Assembly (NCBI RefSeq): GCF_030581005.1
Contig: NZ_JAUQSX010000001.1
Span: 682,001 to 746,000 of the forward strand
Source: Hymenobacter mellowenesis
GTDB taxonomy: Bacteria; Bacteroidota; Bacteroidia; Cytophagales; Hymenobacteraceae
Direction of reading: 5' to 3'
Length of the DNA: 64,000 nt
Shown here: positions 49,642 to 57,005 of the stretch, in pieces
Layout: every line of letters begins with the position of its first letter
How positions within the stretch are numbered: position 1 is the stretch's first letter
The notes under the pieces: model-generated
Told to the model about the DNA's origin: nothing
The model's database searches: none
Seen by the model: only the letters and a program-made list of their open reading frames with translations
Translations under genes and position numbers: made by a program

Positions 49642-49845
49642 ATGTATCTCCTCATTTACCCTTCGCTGAGCTCGCCTCGCCGCCCGAAACCCTCCTCCCA
49701 TGCCGTCAAGCCGGTTTCGGTAGGCATCGATTTCGTGACGCCCGATGGCATGGTAGTGCCCCGTGCTTTGGGCGAAGCAGCCCTATTGGGCCGCACGGCC
49801 GTGCTGGTTGGTGGCCTGCTGGTAGGTGTGTGGCCTCAGTCCTGA
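49642..49845 (+). CDS. Small unknown protein (67 residues)
   Basis: ATG 49642 to TGA. The sequence starts MYLLIYPSLSSPRRPKPSSH, has a middle VSVGIDFVTPDGMVVPRALG, and ends with a hydrophobic stretch RTAVLVGGLLVGVWPQS that could be one membrane helix. Codon use looks like that of normal genes in this genome (G or C in most third positions), unlike the AT-rich flanks. No family is recognised. Its opening (ATCTCCTCA codons for L-L) and its leader resemble the GGTGGWAGD gene, which suggests shared control. It is followed by AT-rich sequence and a terminator at 49990. Confidence 0.55.
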   Translation: MYLLIYPSLSSPRRPKPSSHAVKPVSVGIDFVTPDGMVVPRALGEAALLGRTAVLVGGLLVGVWPQS

Positions 49846-49989
49846 GTCTTCCTTTCTACTTAGCTATTAAATCTCATATCCAGTCGATTAACCATTACTT
49901 ATTAACCACGTCGCATTTGGTATAATACGCTACTCCATTTCTACCCACATTTCGCCTCTACCGCTCGCTGGCTACCCCTGACGAGTTTT

Positions 49990-50019
49990 AACCCGCCGTC
50001 TACCCCGGCGGGTTTTTTT
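49990..50019 (+). terminator. Intrinsic terminator
   Basis: AACCCGCCG (49990-49998) pairs perfectly with CGGCGGGTT (50006-50014) and is followed by TTTTT. It would end transcripts of the small ORF and transporter region. The T-run touches the stop codon of the convergent reductase gene. Confidence 0.88.
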
Positions 50020-50926
50020 ATTGCCCGTTTTCGCTTTGCTGGCCAATGATGGCAATGCCTTCGGTGAAAGAACAGGGCGCATAGCCCAACTCATGCCGGG
50101 CCTTGTCGATGCGGAAGCCGGTGCGGGCGGGCCGCCGGGCCGGCTGCGAAAACGTGCTGGCGTCGACCTTCTCAATCAGCGTTTTATCGAGCCCGAAATA
50201 GTCGGCCACCTGCAGGGCCATGGCGTGGGGCGTGAGCATGTCGGCCCCGCTGAGGTGGTAGATGCCCTGAGCGGCGTGAGCGGCCAGCAGCCAGCAGCCT
50301 TCGGCCAGGTCTTCGGCCAGGGTGGGCGTGCGCCACTGGTCGGCCACTACCTTGATGGCTTTGCCAGCGCGCAGGGAGTCGCGCACCCACAGCACGATGT
50401 TGGTGCGGCCGTATTCGTGGGCCACGCCGTAGACCAGCACGGTGCGGGCGATGGCCCAGCGGCCGGTGCTGGCCTGCACCAATTGCTCAGCAGCTAGCTT
50501 GCTTTCGCCGTACAAGTTGACGGGGCCGGGCTTGGCGTCTTCGGCCAGCGGGCCCGCTTCGCCACTGAAAATGAAGTCGGTGCTGAGGTGGGTGAGGTGA
50601 ATATTGCGCGCGGCGCAGGCTTCGACCAGATGCCCGACGGCCGTCACATTTTGCTGCCAGCAGGCTTCGTGGTTCAGTTCGCACTCGTCCACATTGGTGA
50701 GGGCAGCGGTGTGAATAACATGGGTGGGCTGCTCCTGCGCAAGGACCTGCTGCACCTGGGTGGCATCGGCCACGTCGAGCGGCACGAAGCGCAGGTCGGG
50801 GTATAGGCCAGCCAGCTTGTTGGCGCCGCGCGAGGTGGCTACCAGGATTACGTTGGGCTTTTGGTGCAGCAGCGCCACCAGCTTCTGCCCCAGCAGGCCG
50901 TTGGAACCGGTGAGGAGAATTTTCAT
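50018..50926 (-). CDS. RmlD-like SDR family sugar-nucleotide reductase
   Basis: 302 residues. The Rossmann motif is MKILLTGSNGLLGQKLVALL, followed by VIHTAALTNVDECELNHEAC, LTHLSTDFIFSGEAGPLAED and the catalytic NLYGESKLAAEQLVQ (Tyr-x3-Lys). These fit extended SDR proteins of the dTDP-4-dehydrorhamnose reductase type. The usual rmlABC partners are absent here, so the substrate is open. The ATG lies inside a family D palindrome (50925-51036). The 3' end abuts the terminator of the opposite strand. Confidence 0.9.
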   Translation of the reverse strand: MKILLTGSNGLLGQKLVALLHQKPNVILVATSRGANKLAGLYPDLRFVPLDVADATQVQQVLAQEQPTHVIHTAALTNVDECELNHEACWQQNVTAVGHLVEACAARNIHLTHLSTDFIFSGEAGPLAEDAKPGPVNLYGESKLAAEQLVQASTGRWAIARTVLVYGVAHEYGRTNIVLWVRDSLRAGKAIKVVADQWRTPTLAEDLAEGCWLLAAHAAQGIYHLSGADMLTPHAMALQVADYFGLDKTLIEKVDASTFSQPARRPARTGFRIDKARHELGYAPCSFTEGIAIIGQQSENGQ

Positions 50927-51036
50927 TTAACAATTAACATTTATCATTTAACAATTCGACTGAAATTGCCCGGCCCGTACGTGCCCTTGACTGCAAACGC
51001 ACGCGCTTGTTAAATGATAAATGTTAACTGTTAAAT
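50925..51036. repeat. AT-rich inverted repeat, family D, overlapping two coding ends
   Basis: ATTTAACAATTAACATTTAT plus CATTTAACAA (50925-50954) pairs with 51007-51036 with one mismatch. The left arm includes the last two bases of the reductase ATG (complement). The right arm covers the stop and last codons of the cyclophilin gene (51024). The same family occurs at 61141. Confidence 0.93.
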
Positions 51037-51665
51037 GAATAGCCGTAGAGCTTGGTGATTTTTTTGCGTTTGAGCTTTTCCACTTTCACGGTCATTTTGG
51101 AATCAGCCAGTGGCCGGTCGCGCGGGTCTTTGGGCAGCTTGGCAATTTTGTCGATGACGTCGAGGCCCTGAATGGCTTGGCCGAACACGGTGTACTGACC
51201 GTCGAGGAAATGAGTGCCGTCGTGGTTTTCAACCAGGTAGAATTGGCTGCCGCTGCTGGGTGTGCCGGCCGGGCCGCCCATGCGGGCAGCCGCCAAGGCG
51301 CCGTAGTTGTGCTGGTGGCCCACCAGCTCGGCCGGGATGGATGCCTCGTTGGGCTGGCCCTGGCCGTCGTTGGTTGGGTCGGCGTCCTTGGAGTTGGCGT
51401 CGCCGCCCTGAATCATGAAGTTCTCAATGACGCGGTGGAAGGTGGTGCCATTGTAGAAGCCGCTCTGCGCTTTTTTCAGGAAGTTGGCTTTGTGCAGCGG
51501 CGTGTCATCGAAAAGAATGAGCCGGATAACGCCCTGCGGTGTGGTGATGGTGACGACCTCGTCTTTGCCGCTCTTTTTGGGTTTGCCGGGTTTGGCGGCG
51601 GCTGGGCCGGCCAGCCACAGCAGCGCCAGCAGGCCGCAGAGGGCGCGGTGAAATTTCTGAGTCAT
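51024..51665 (-). CDS. Cyclophilin-type peptidyl-prolyl cis-trans isomerase, exported
   Basis: 213 residues from the ATG at 51665, which begins a signal peptide (MTQKFHRALCGLLALLWLAG...AAA). The longer ORF to 51776 was rejected. The cyclophilin core shows GVIRLILFDDTPLHKANFLK, FYNGTTFHRVIENFMIQGGD, GALAAARMGGPAGTPSSGSQ and TVFGQAIQGLDVIDKIAKLP. Catalytic Arg (FHRV) and the FMIQGG motif are intact. It should help fold periplasmic or outer membrane proteins. The last residues (YSFNS) are encoded within the palindrome. Confidence 0.94.
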   Translation of the reverse strand: MTQKFHRALCGLLALLWLAGPAAAKPGKPKKSGKDEVVTITTPQGVIRLILFDDTPLHKANFLKKAQSGFYNGTTFHRVIENFMIQGGDANSKDADPTNDGQGQPNEASIPAELVGHQHNYGALAAARMGGPAGTPSSGSQFYLVENHDGTHFLDGQYTVFGQAIQGLDVIDKIAKLPKDPRDRPLADSKMTVKVEKLKRKKITKLYGYSFNS

Positions 51666-51692
51666 GATATGCGAAAAGGGGCAGATGAGCTG

Positions 51693-51700
51693 CAAAAATA
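51693..51700 (-). promoter_or_regulatory. Candidate -7 element of the cyclophilin gene (TATTTTTG)
   Basis: CAAAAATA on the plus strand reads TATTTTTG on the minus strand, matching TAnnTTTG, 27 bases before the chosen ATG. It falls within the rejected longer ORF, which supports the downstream start. A -33 TTG is not evident. Confidence 0.45.
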
Positions 51701-51760
51701 CACGCGCCCGGCGTCGGGCCGCTACCGGGCTATGCTCACAGCCAACGCACGGGCTGGCTG

Positions 51761-52450
51761 GTGCGTATGGCGGCACTCATTCTTTCTCACTTGCTGATGT
51801 TTACTTCTCCTACTGTTTCGGCCCCCACCCGGCCGGCGCCCGCCACCGGCCATTTGTTTCCCGGGCTGCTGCTGGCGGCTTACGTGCTGCTGTTTGCCGT
51901 GTGCGCCATCAACCCGGCCGAGCGCGGCACCTGGGTGGCCGAGAACCTGCCCATTGTGGCCATTGCCGCCACGCTGACGATGCTTTACCTGCGCGGCATT
52001 CGGTTTTCGAACCTGGCCTACGCGCTGATGAGTGTGCTGCTATTCATGCACACCATTGGCGGGTACTACACCTTTGAGAAGGTGCCGTTTGCCTGGTTCA
52101 ACGACTTGTTTGGCTTCAAGCGCAACATGTACGACCGGGTGGCGCACTTCTCGGTGGGCTTCTACGCCTACCCCATCATCGAGCTAACCGACCGGCTGGG
52201 CACCATCCGCAACCGGTTGGTTTCGTACCTGTTTCCGCTGTTTGCCATTGCCACGGTGGCCATGACCTACGAAATTATTGAGTGGATATACGCCGCGAAA
52301 GCCGGTGGCGCGGCCGGCGCGGCCTTCCTGGGCAGCCAGGGCGACATCTGGGACGCACAGAAGGACATGCTGGCCGACACGAGCGGCGCCGTGGTGGCAC
52401 TGCTGCTCTACGCGCTGGTTGGCCGCGGTTCCAATTCGCCGGACAAGTAA
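51761..52450 (+). CDS. DUF2238 (YjdF-like) inner membrane protein
   Basis: 229 residues if started at 51761; an ATG at 51797 is an equally good start. It has six or so membrane helices (FPGLLLAAYVLLFAVCAINP, LPIVAIAATLTMLYLRGI, LFPLFAIATVAMTYEIIEWI, GAVVALLLYALVG). The family blocks FMHTIGGYYTFEKVPFAWFN, YDRVAHFSVGFYAYPIIE and GDIWDAQKDMLADTSGA, with conserved His, Asp and Glu in the membrane, identify DUF2238. The function is unknown. It is divergent from the cyclophilin gene. Confidence 0.88.
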   Translation: MRMAALILSHLLMFTSPTVSAPTRPAPATGHLFPGLLLAAYVLLFAVCAINPAERGTWVAENLPIVAIAATLTMLYLRGIRFSNLAYALMSVLLFMHTIGGYYTFEKVPFAWFNDLFGFKRNMYDRVAHFSVGFYAYPIIELTDRLGTIRNRLVSYLFPLFAIATVAMTYEIIEWIYAAKAGGAAGAAFLGSQGDIWDAQKDMLADTSGAVVALLLYALVGRGSNSPDK

Positions 52451-52516
52451 CCGGCCCGCTCTGCCCCCCGCAGGCCGAAACCAGGCCGGATGCAACAGGC
52501 ACCCTATTCCTCCGAC

Positions 52517-53449
52517 TTAGCCCCGGTGCTCGCGGATGCTGGCCAGGATTTCGCGCCCGCCGCGCCCGAGCACGGCATCGGCCACGGCCACGCCCAGCGC
52601 GTGGGCGCCGGCCTCGGTGGAAGTGCCGGTGGTCTGGATTTCCTCCACGTATTCCTCGCCGCTGAGGCTGATGAGGCCGCCGTGCAGGCGCAGATGGCCG
52701 CTTTCCAGCGTAGCCAGGGCGAACGACGGAATGCTGCACCCGCCTTCCATGGTGTGCAGGAAGGCACGCTCAGCCAGCAGGCAGGTGTGAGTGGCGGGGT
52801 GGTCGAGGGCAGCTTTAAGGCGGGCTTTCAGGTCTTCATCCAAGTCGGCAGCACATTCGATGGCGATGCTGCCCTGACCGGTGGCGGGCACAAACTGGTG
52901 GGCCGGCAGCGTGTGGCGCACGAGGTGCTCGTAGCCCATGCGGTGCACGCCGGCGTAGGCCAGCACCAGAGCGTCGAACTGACCTTCTTCGAGCTTGCGC
53001 AGGCGGGTTTGGAGGTTGCCGCGGGCTTCGGCGGTGTCGGCGTGGGGGTAGAAGCGGCGCAGCTGGGCCTTGCGGCGGGTGCTGCTGGTGCCCAGCACAA
53101 TGCCGGGTTTATCAAGCGAAAACTGTTCGTCGAAGCTCAGCACCACGTCGTTCACCTGCTCGCGCTCCAGAAAGGCCAGCAGCTCCAGCTCGCGCGGGAT
53201 GCTGCTTTGCACATCCTTGGCCGAGTGCACGGCCAAGTGGGTTTCGCCGCGCAGCAGGCTATTTTCCAGCTCTTCGGTGAATACGCCTTTGGAGCCGATT
53301 TTGGCCAGGCTGCGGTCCTGCACGGCGTCGCCGGTGGTTTGCATGGGCACGATTTCGGTTTCAAAACCGGCTTGCTGCAGCAGGGCGGCCACGTGTTCGG
53401 TTTGCCACAGGGCGAGGCGGCTGGCGCGGGTGGCGAGGCGGATTTTCAT
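52517..53449 (-). CDS. hemC: Porphobilinogen deaminase (hydroxymethylbilane synthase)
   Basis: 310 residues, standard length. It polymerises four porphobilinogens into hydroxymethylbilane for haem. Blocks are KIRLATRASRLALWQTEHVA, DRSLAKIGSKGVFTEELENS, HLAVHSAKDVQSSIP, GTSSTRRKAQLRRFYP, NLQTRLRKLEEGQFDALVLA, and FLHTMEGGCSIPSFALA with the cysteine that holds the dipyrromethane cofactor. Intact. Other haem genes are not in the window. A family A palindrome precedes it. Confidence 0.97.
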   Translation of the reverse strand: MKIRLATRASRLALWQTEHVAALLQQAGFETEIVPMQTTGDAVQDRSLAKIGSKGVFTEELENSLLRGETHLAVHSAKDVQSSIPRELELLAFLEREQVNDVVLSFDEQFSLDKPGIVLGTSSTRRKAQLRRFYPHADTAEARGNLQTRLRKLEEGQFDALVLAYAGVHRMGYEHLVRHTLPAHQFVPATGQGSIAIECAADLDEDLKARLKAALDHPATHTCLLAERAFLHTMEGGCSIPSFALATLESGHLRLHGGLISLSGEEYVEEIQTTGTSTEAGAHALGVAVADAVLGRGGREILASIREHRG

Positions 53450-53472
53450 TTAACAGGCAGTTATTATTTAAA

Positions 53473-53565
53473 ACGTCATGCTGAGCGCAGTCGAAGCATC
53501 TCTACCGCGCAACGCAACTCATTTACTATTGCGGTAGAGATGCTTCGACTGCGCTCAGCATGACT
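53473..53565. repeat. REP-like inverted repeat, family A
   Basis: ACGTCATGCTGAGCGCAGTC continues to AAGCATCTCTACCGC, matched by a perfect complement on the right with about 25 bases between. It lies between hemC and the DNA polymerase subunit gene. Confidence 0.92.
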
Positions 53566-53582
53566 GGTGCTTTCTTATTCAC

Positions 53583-54713
53583 TCAAACCCTCAGAAAGCC
53601 GCCCATCCGCAGCGAGCTGTCCACGAACACCATTTTGGCGTTGGCGTTACGTTCGATGTGGTAGTGGGCGTCGGTGAGTTCTTTGGTGAGCAGGTCGGCG
53701 TTGCGGGGGGTGACCAGCTTGGAGAATTTGGTGACGAAATCCTGCTCGGCGGCGGGCAGATGGGGGATGAACTTAGGGTCGATGCCGAATAGCAGCACCT
53801 TGCGCAGCAAGCCCAGCGAATAGCTCAGCAACTCCTTCTGGTTCTCGCGGCCCAGCTTCTGAAACTCGTCGCTGTGCTTGAGAATATCGGCCGCTTTCTG
53901 GCTGTAGGACTGCCGCATCCACTTCACGAAGAACTCGAAATAGTCGTGGTCGGCGTTGGCGTCGCGGCTGGCGATGGCGGCGCCCAGGCTGCCTTCGGCC
54001 AGCTGGGCCACCTGGCGGGCTTTCACCTCGGGCACGTGGTAGGCATCGCGCAGGTAGGCCGTAATGTCGTCCTCCGAAAATGGGCGCACCACCACCGGCT
54101 GCACCCGGCTGATGATGGTGGGCAGCAGCTGCTCGGGCGCGTGGCTCACCAGCAGGAAGATGGTGGCGGGCGGCGGCTCTTCCAGCAGCTTGAGCACGGC
54201 GTTGGCGGCGGCCGGGTGCATGAGCTCGGGCAGCCAGAGAATCACGATTTTGAAGCGGGCCTCGAAGGCTTTAAGGCTCACCAGCTTCAGAATCTGCACG
54301 GCCTCGTCTTTGCTGATATTGCCCTGCTTGTTTTCAGCCCCGATGTGCTGCATCCAGTCATTGAGGCCTTGGTAGGGGTTGTCGAGCACGAAAGTGCGCC
54401 ACTCGGCCATGAACTTGCTGCTCACTGCGTCCTTGGCCACCGATTTGGTGGTGGTCACGGGCATAATGAAGTTCAGGTCGGGGTGGGCCAGCTTGGCTAT
54501 TTTGGTGCAGGCGGGGCAGTGGCCGCAGCTGTCGTCGGCATCGGCGGCGCGGGCCTCGCAGTTCAGAAACTGCGCGTAGGCCAGGGCCAGGGCCAGCGCC
54601 GCGCCGCCCTCCTGCCCCCGGAAAAGCTGGGCGTGCGCCACGTGCTGCCGCTGCACCGACTGACGCAGGAGTTGTTTGACGGCGGTTTGGTTGGGAATTG
54701 CAGCGAAGGTCAT
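53583..54713 (-). CDS. holB: DNA polymerase III subunit delta prime
   Basis: 376 residues from the ATG at 54713. It is part of the clamp loader. The N-terminal AAA-like domain has a degenerate nucleotide-binding loop (RGQEGGAALALALAY, without the Walker lysine), as expected for delta prime. The zinc module is present (CGHCPACTKI with an upstream Cys). NAVLKLLEEPPPATIFLLVS and TIISRVQPVVVRPF are further clamp-loader blocks. Its start overlaps the stop of the upstream small gene (TAATG). The longer ORF start at 54737 was rejected because of this overlap arrangement. Confidence 0.92.
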   Translation of the reverse strand: MTFAAIPNQTAVKQLLRQSVQRQHVAHAQLFRGQEGGAALALALAYAQFLNCEARAADADDSCGHCPACTKIAKLAHPDLNFIMPVTTTKSVAKDAVSSKFMAEWRTFVLDNPYQGLNDWMQHIGAENKQGNISKDEAVQILKLVSLKAFEARFKIVILWLPELMHPAAANAVLKLLEEPPPATIFLLVSHAPEQLLPTIISRVQPVVVRPFSEDDITAYLRDAYHVPEVKARQVAQLAEGSLGAAIASRDANADHDYFEFFVKWMRQSYSQKAADILKHSDEFQKLGRENQKELLSYSLGLLRKVLLFGIDPKFIPHLPAAEQDFVTKFSKLVTPRNADLLTKELTDAHYHIERNANAKMVFVDSSLRMGGFLRV

Positions 54714-55144
54714 TATTCGGAGAAGGTGTCCAGGCACCAGGTTTTATCGGGTCGGGTTTCGCGCCAATTCCAATAGGCCTCAAAGAAATCATCGTGGAGG
54801 AGTTCCCGGTACTCTTCGTTGTTCCTCGGCTTGTCAACCAGCATCACCCCGGTCCAGTCGCCGTGTTCAGGGTCGCTGGTTCCGTCAATCAGATTCAACA
54901 AATTGAAAACAACTCCGGCGGCACAATCTGCCAGCACCTTGCGCACAGCCGACTGAAGCACCTCATTATTCTGGAGCAGCTTCAGCGCCCCTTCTTCTTC
55001 AGTAGTAAATCCGCCATTCGGTGGATAGGCTGGCTCGTTGACTTGGCCTTGCAACAATTCTTTGGCACTGCCAGCCGCCTCTTCCTCAATTGATTGATGA
55101 ATTGCTAGTAGGAACGAATGACGATTGTTTCCGGAGAGTTGCAT
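54713..55144 (-). CDS. Unknown small cytoplasmic protein
   Basis: 143 residues from the ATG at 55144 (MQLSGNNRHSF). The gene starts two bases after the upstream GlmU-like stop and ends in a TAATG overlap with holB, so the three genes form one operon. It is acidic and mainly helical: AIHQSIEEEAAGSAKELLQG, GFTTEEEGALKLLQNNEVLQ, and a C-terminal ELLHDDFFEAYWNWRETRPD. I do not recognise the family. Its position inside a housekeeping operon says it is expressed, not what it does. Confidence 0.75.
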   Translation of the reverse strand: MQLSGNNRHSFLLAIHQSIEEEAAGSAKELLQGQVNEPAYPPNGGFTTEEEGALKLLQNNEVLQSAVRKVLADCAAGVVFNLLNLIDGTSDPEHGDWTGVMLVDKPRNNEEYRELLHDDFFEAYWNWRETRPDKTWCLDTFSE

Positions 55145-55146
55145 TA

Positions 55147-56358
55147 CTATCCTTTCGACTTCTCCCAAATCCGGTCCTCCTCCGTCGCCTCAAACACCGC
55201 CTTCATAATCCCCTGTTCTACCGCGTCATACGGCAGGGTGCGGCGGGCCATCACACGCTCGGCCACCTCGTTGGCTTTGGGCAGCTTGAAGGTTTCGAAG
55301 CCGGCCGCGCCGCCCCAGCTGAAGCTTGGGATAAAGGTACGCGGGAAGCCGGCGCCGAAAATATTGGCCCCTACGCCCACCACGGTACCCGTATTGAACA
55401 TGGTGTTGATGCCGGCCTTGCTGTGGTCGCCCATCATCAGGCCGCAGAAGGTCTGGCCGGTGTCGACGAAGCGCTTGGCGATGTGGCTCCAGATTTTGAC
55501 GGGCGCGTAGTTGTTTTTAAGGTTCGAGGTGTTGGTGTCGGCCCCCAGGTTGCACCACTCGCCGATGACGGAGTTGCCGAGGTAGCCGTCGTGGCCCTTG
55601 TTGCTGTAGCCCAGCAGGATGCTGTTGCCCACTTCGCCGCCCACCTTCGAGAACGGGCCCACCGTGTTGTCGCCGCGCATCTTGGCGCCCGCGTTGATGT
55701 GCGAGCCTTCGCACAAGGCCAGCGGGCCTTTGATGATGGCGCCTTCGTGCACCTGCGAATTTTTGCCCAGGTAAATCGGGCCGTCTTCCGCATTTAAAAT
55801 GGCCGCGCGAATTTTCACGCCTTCTTCGATAAAGATGTTTTCGGCGCCATACACAATGGTGTGCGCGTCGCCCACCGGCTGCGAGGTGCGGCCTTTGGTG
55901 AGCAGGGCGAAGTCGCGGCGGATTTCCACGCCGTTGCGCAGAAACAGCTGCCACGGCCGGTCAATCACCGTCACGGGCTCGGCCACCTGCCGGGTTTCGG
56001 GGATGCCGTCCTGAATGAGCTCGGCCACCAGCGAGGCGTCGGCCACGTGGGCGGCTACCAGCAGCTCGTCGCAGTACAGGGCCTGGCCGGGCTGTAGGGC
56101 CTGCACCTGACGCGTCAGCAAATCGTCGGGGCACACGGCGCCGTTAATAATGAGAGCCGCTCCACTCACGTCGCCCGCCGGAAACTTGGCCTGCAGATAC
56201 GGCTGCGTGAGGTAGCCCACGGTTTCGACCCCGAGCCGATGCTGCCACTTCTCGGCCAGCGTGAGGATGCCGCAGCGCAGCGCCGCCACCGGCCGCGTGA
56301 AGGTGAACGGCAGCAAGTGGGGCCGAATGGCCGGGTCGTCGAAGAGGAGAACGTGCAT
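55147..56358 (-). CDS. GlmU-family sugar nucleotidyltransferase/acyltransferase-like protein
   Basis: 403 residues. The N-terminal half starts MHVLLFDDPAIRPHLLPFTF, then TRPVAALRCGILTLAEKW, as in the Bacteroidota-specific GlmU family; the canonical GlmU loop LAAGxGTRM is absent. The C-terminal half is a left-handed beta helix of hexapeptide repeats (INAGAKMRGDNTVGPFSKVG, SNKGHDGYLGNSVIGEWCNL, GADTNTSNLKNNY, MMGDHSKAGINTMFNTGTVV). Related proteins are thought to make or modify UDP-GlcNAc or other sugar nucleotides. The true reaction is not clear from sequence. It is first in the operon with the unknown small gene and holB. Confidence 0.87.
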   Translation of the reverse strand: MHVLLFDDPAIRPHLLPFTFTRPVAALRCGILTLAEKWQHRLGVETVGYLTQPYLQAKFPAGDVSGAALIINGAVCPDDLLTRQVQALQPGQALYCDELLVAAHVADASLVAELIQDGIPETRQVAEPVTVIDRPWQLFLRNGVEIRRDFALLTKGRTSQPVGDAHTIVYGAENIFIEEGVKIRAAILNAEDGPIYLGKNSQVHEGAIIKGPLALCEGSHINAGAKMRGDNTVGPFSKVGGEVGNSILLGYSNKGHDGYLGNSVIGEWCNLGADTNTSNLKNNYAPVKIWSHIAKRFVDTGQTFCGLMMGDHSKAGINTMFNTGTVVGVGANIFGAGFPRTFIPSFSWGGAAGFETFKLPKANEVAERVMARRTLPYDAVEQGIMKAVFEATEEDRIWEKSKG

Positions 56359-56366
56359 TCTTTTGG

Positions 56367-56519
56367 AGCTATTAGCTAATAGCCGTTAGCTGTTAGCTTC
56401 TATGAGGAAGGGCAAATTTACGGCGGCGGCTTTGGCCACGGGCCATAAAAAAACTCCTCCCGGCGATGCCGGAAGGAGTCTTCAAAAAGCTAACGGCTAG
56501 CAACCAATGGCTAACAGCT
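56367..56519. repeat. Imperfect inverted repeat flanking a terminator
   Basis: AGCTAATAGCCGTTAGCTGT and nearby bases on the left resemble the complement of GCTAACGGCTAGCAACCAAT and GGCTAACAGCT on the right. Pairing is imperfect. The rpmE2 terminator sits between the arms. Confidence 0.5.
56446..56479 (-). terminator. Intrinsic terminator of rpmE2
   Basis: On the minus strand ACTCCTTCCGGC pairs with GCCGGGAGGAGT (loop ATC) and is followed by seven T residues. It lies about 50 bases past the L31 stop codon. Confidence 0.88.
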
Positions 56520-56528
56520 CGAATAAAG

Positions 56529-56798
56529 CTATTCTTTGTTGGCGCTGTTCTGCTCTTTCTTGGCATAGCGGCTGCGGAATTTCTCCACGCGGCCGGCCGT
56601 GTCGATGAACATGTTTTTGCCCGTGTAGAAGGGGTGCGAAGCGGAGCTAACTTCGATTTTCACCAGCGGGTAGGTTTTGCCGTCTTCCATCGTGATGGTG
56701 TCGGTCGGCTTCATCGTGGAGCGCGTGATGAACTTAAAGTCCGAAGAAGAGTCCTGGAATACGACTTCCTGGTACTCGGGGTGGGTGTCCTTTTTCAT
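56529..56798 (-). CDS. rpmE2: 50S ribosomal protein L31 type B
   Basis: 89 residues. Family blocks are [39 protein letters not shown], and [20 protein letters not shown] with [12 protein letters not shown]. The CxxC zinc ligands of type A L31 are absent, so this is the zinc-independent B form, the usual one in Bacteroidota. It has its own strong promoter at 56852-56882 and terminator at 56446-56479, so it is a single-gene unit. Confidence 0.97.
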   Translation of the reverse strand: MKKDTHPEYQEVVFQDSSSDFKFITRSTMKPTDTITMEDGKTYPLVKIEVSSASHPFYTGKNMFIDTAGRVEKFRSRYAKKEQNSANKE

Positions 56799-56851
56799 AT
56801 CGAGAGGTCGGTTTTACCGGTTGAACCCTGCCGATTTTGCGGAAGGGACTG

Positions 56852-56882
56852 CAAAAGTACAGCTTAGCTCCGAAATACCCAA
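56852..56882 (-). promoter_or_regulatory. Promoter of rpmE2
   Basis: On the minus strand TTG (56880-56882), a 20-base spacer and TACTTTTG (56852-56859) match the Bacteroidota consensus exactly in sequence and spacing. The ATG is 53 bases downstream of the -7 element. Confidence 0.8.
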
Positions 56883-56936
56883 CCTCCGGCCCAATATTTT
56901 CCGCAGAGCGCGCGGCCGCAAGTCCTGAACGTGGGC

Positions 56937-56968
56937 TTGTTGGCTTTCCGAAAAGGTTTGTACATTTG
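56937..56968 (+). promoter_or_regulatory. Promoter of the unknown gene at 57006
   Basis: TTG at 56937-56939 (or 56940-56942) and TACATTTG at 56961-56968, spacer 21 (or 18). Both elements match the Bacteroidota consensus. The ATG lies 37 bases beyond the -7 element. Confidence 0.75.
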
Positions 56969-57005
56969 AATCCGGCCCGCACTCGGGGCCGCTTCGTTGC
57001 GCGTG

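Noticed and set aside
50018..50926. Assignment as rmlD of a dTDP-rhamnose operon
   Set aside because: No rmlA, rmlB or rmlC genes are adjacent, so only the family is given.
51666..51776. N-terminal extension of the cyclophilin to 51776
   Set aside because: It would include the candidate -7 element and lacks a signal peptide; the ATG at 51665 starts a normal one.
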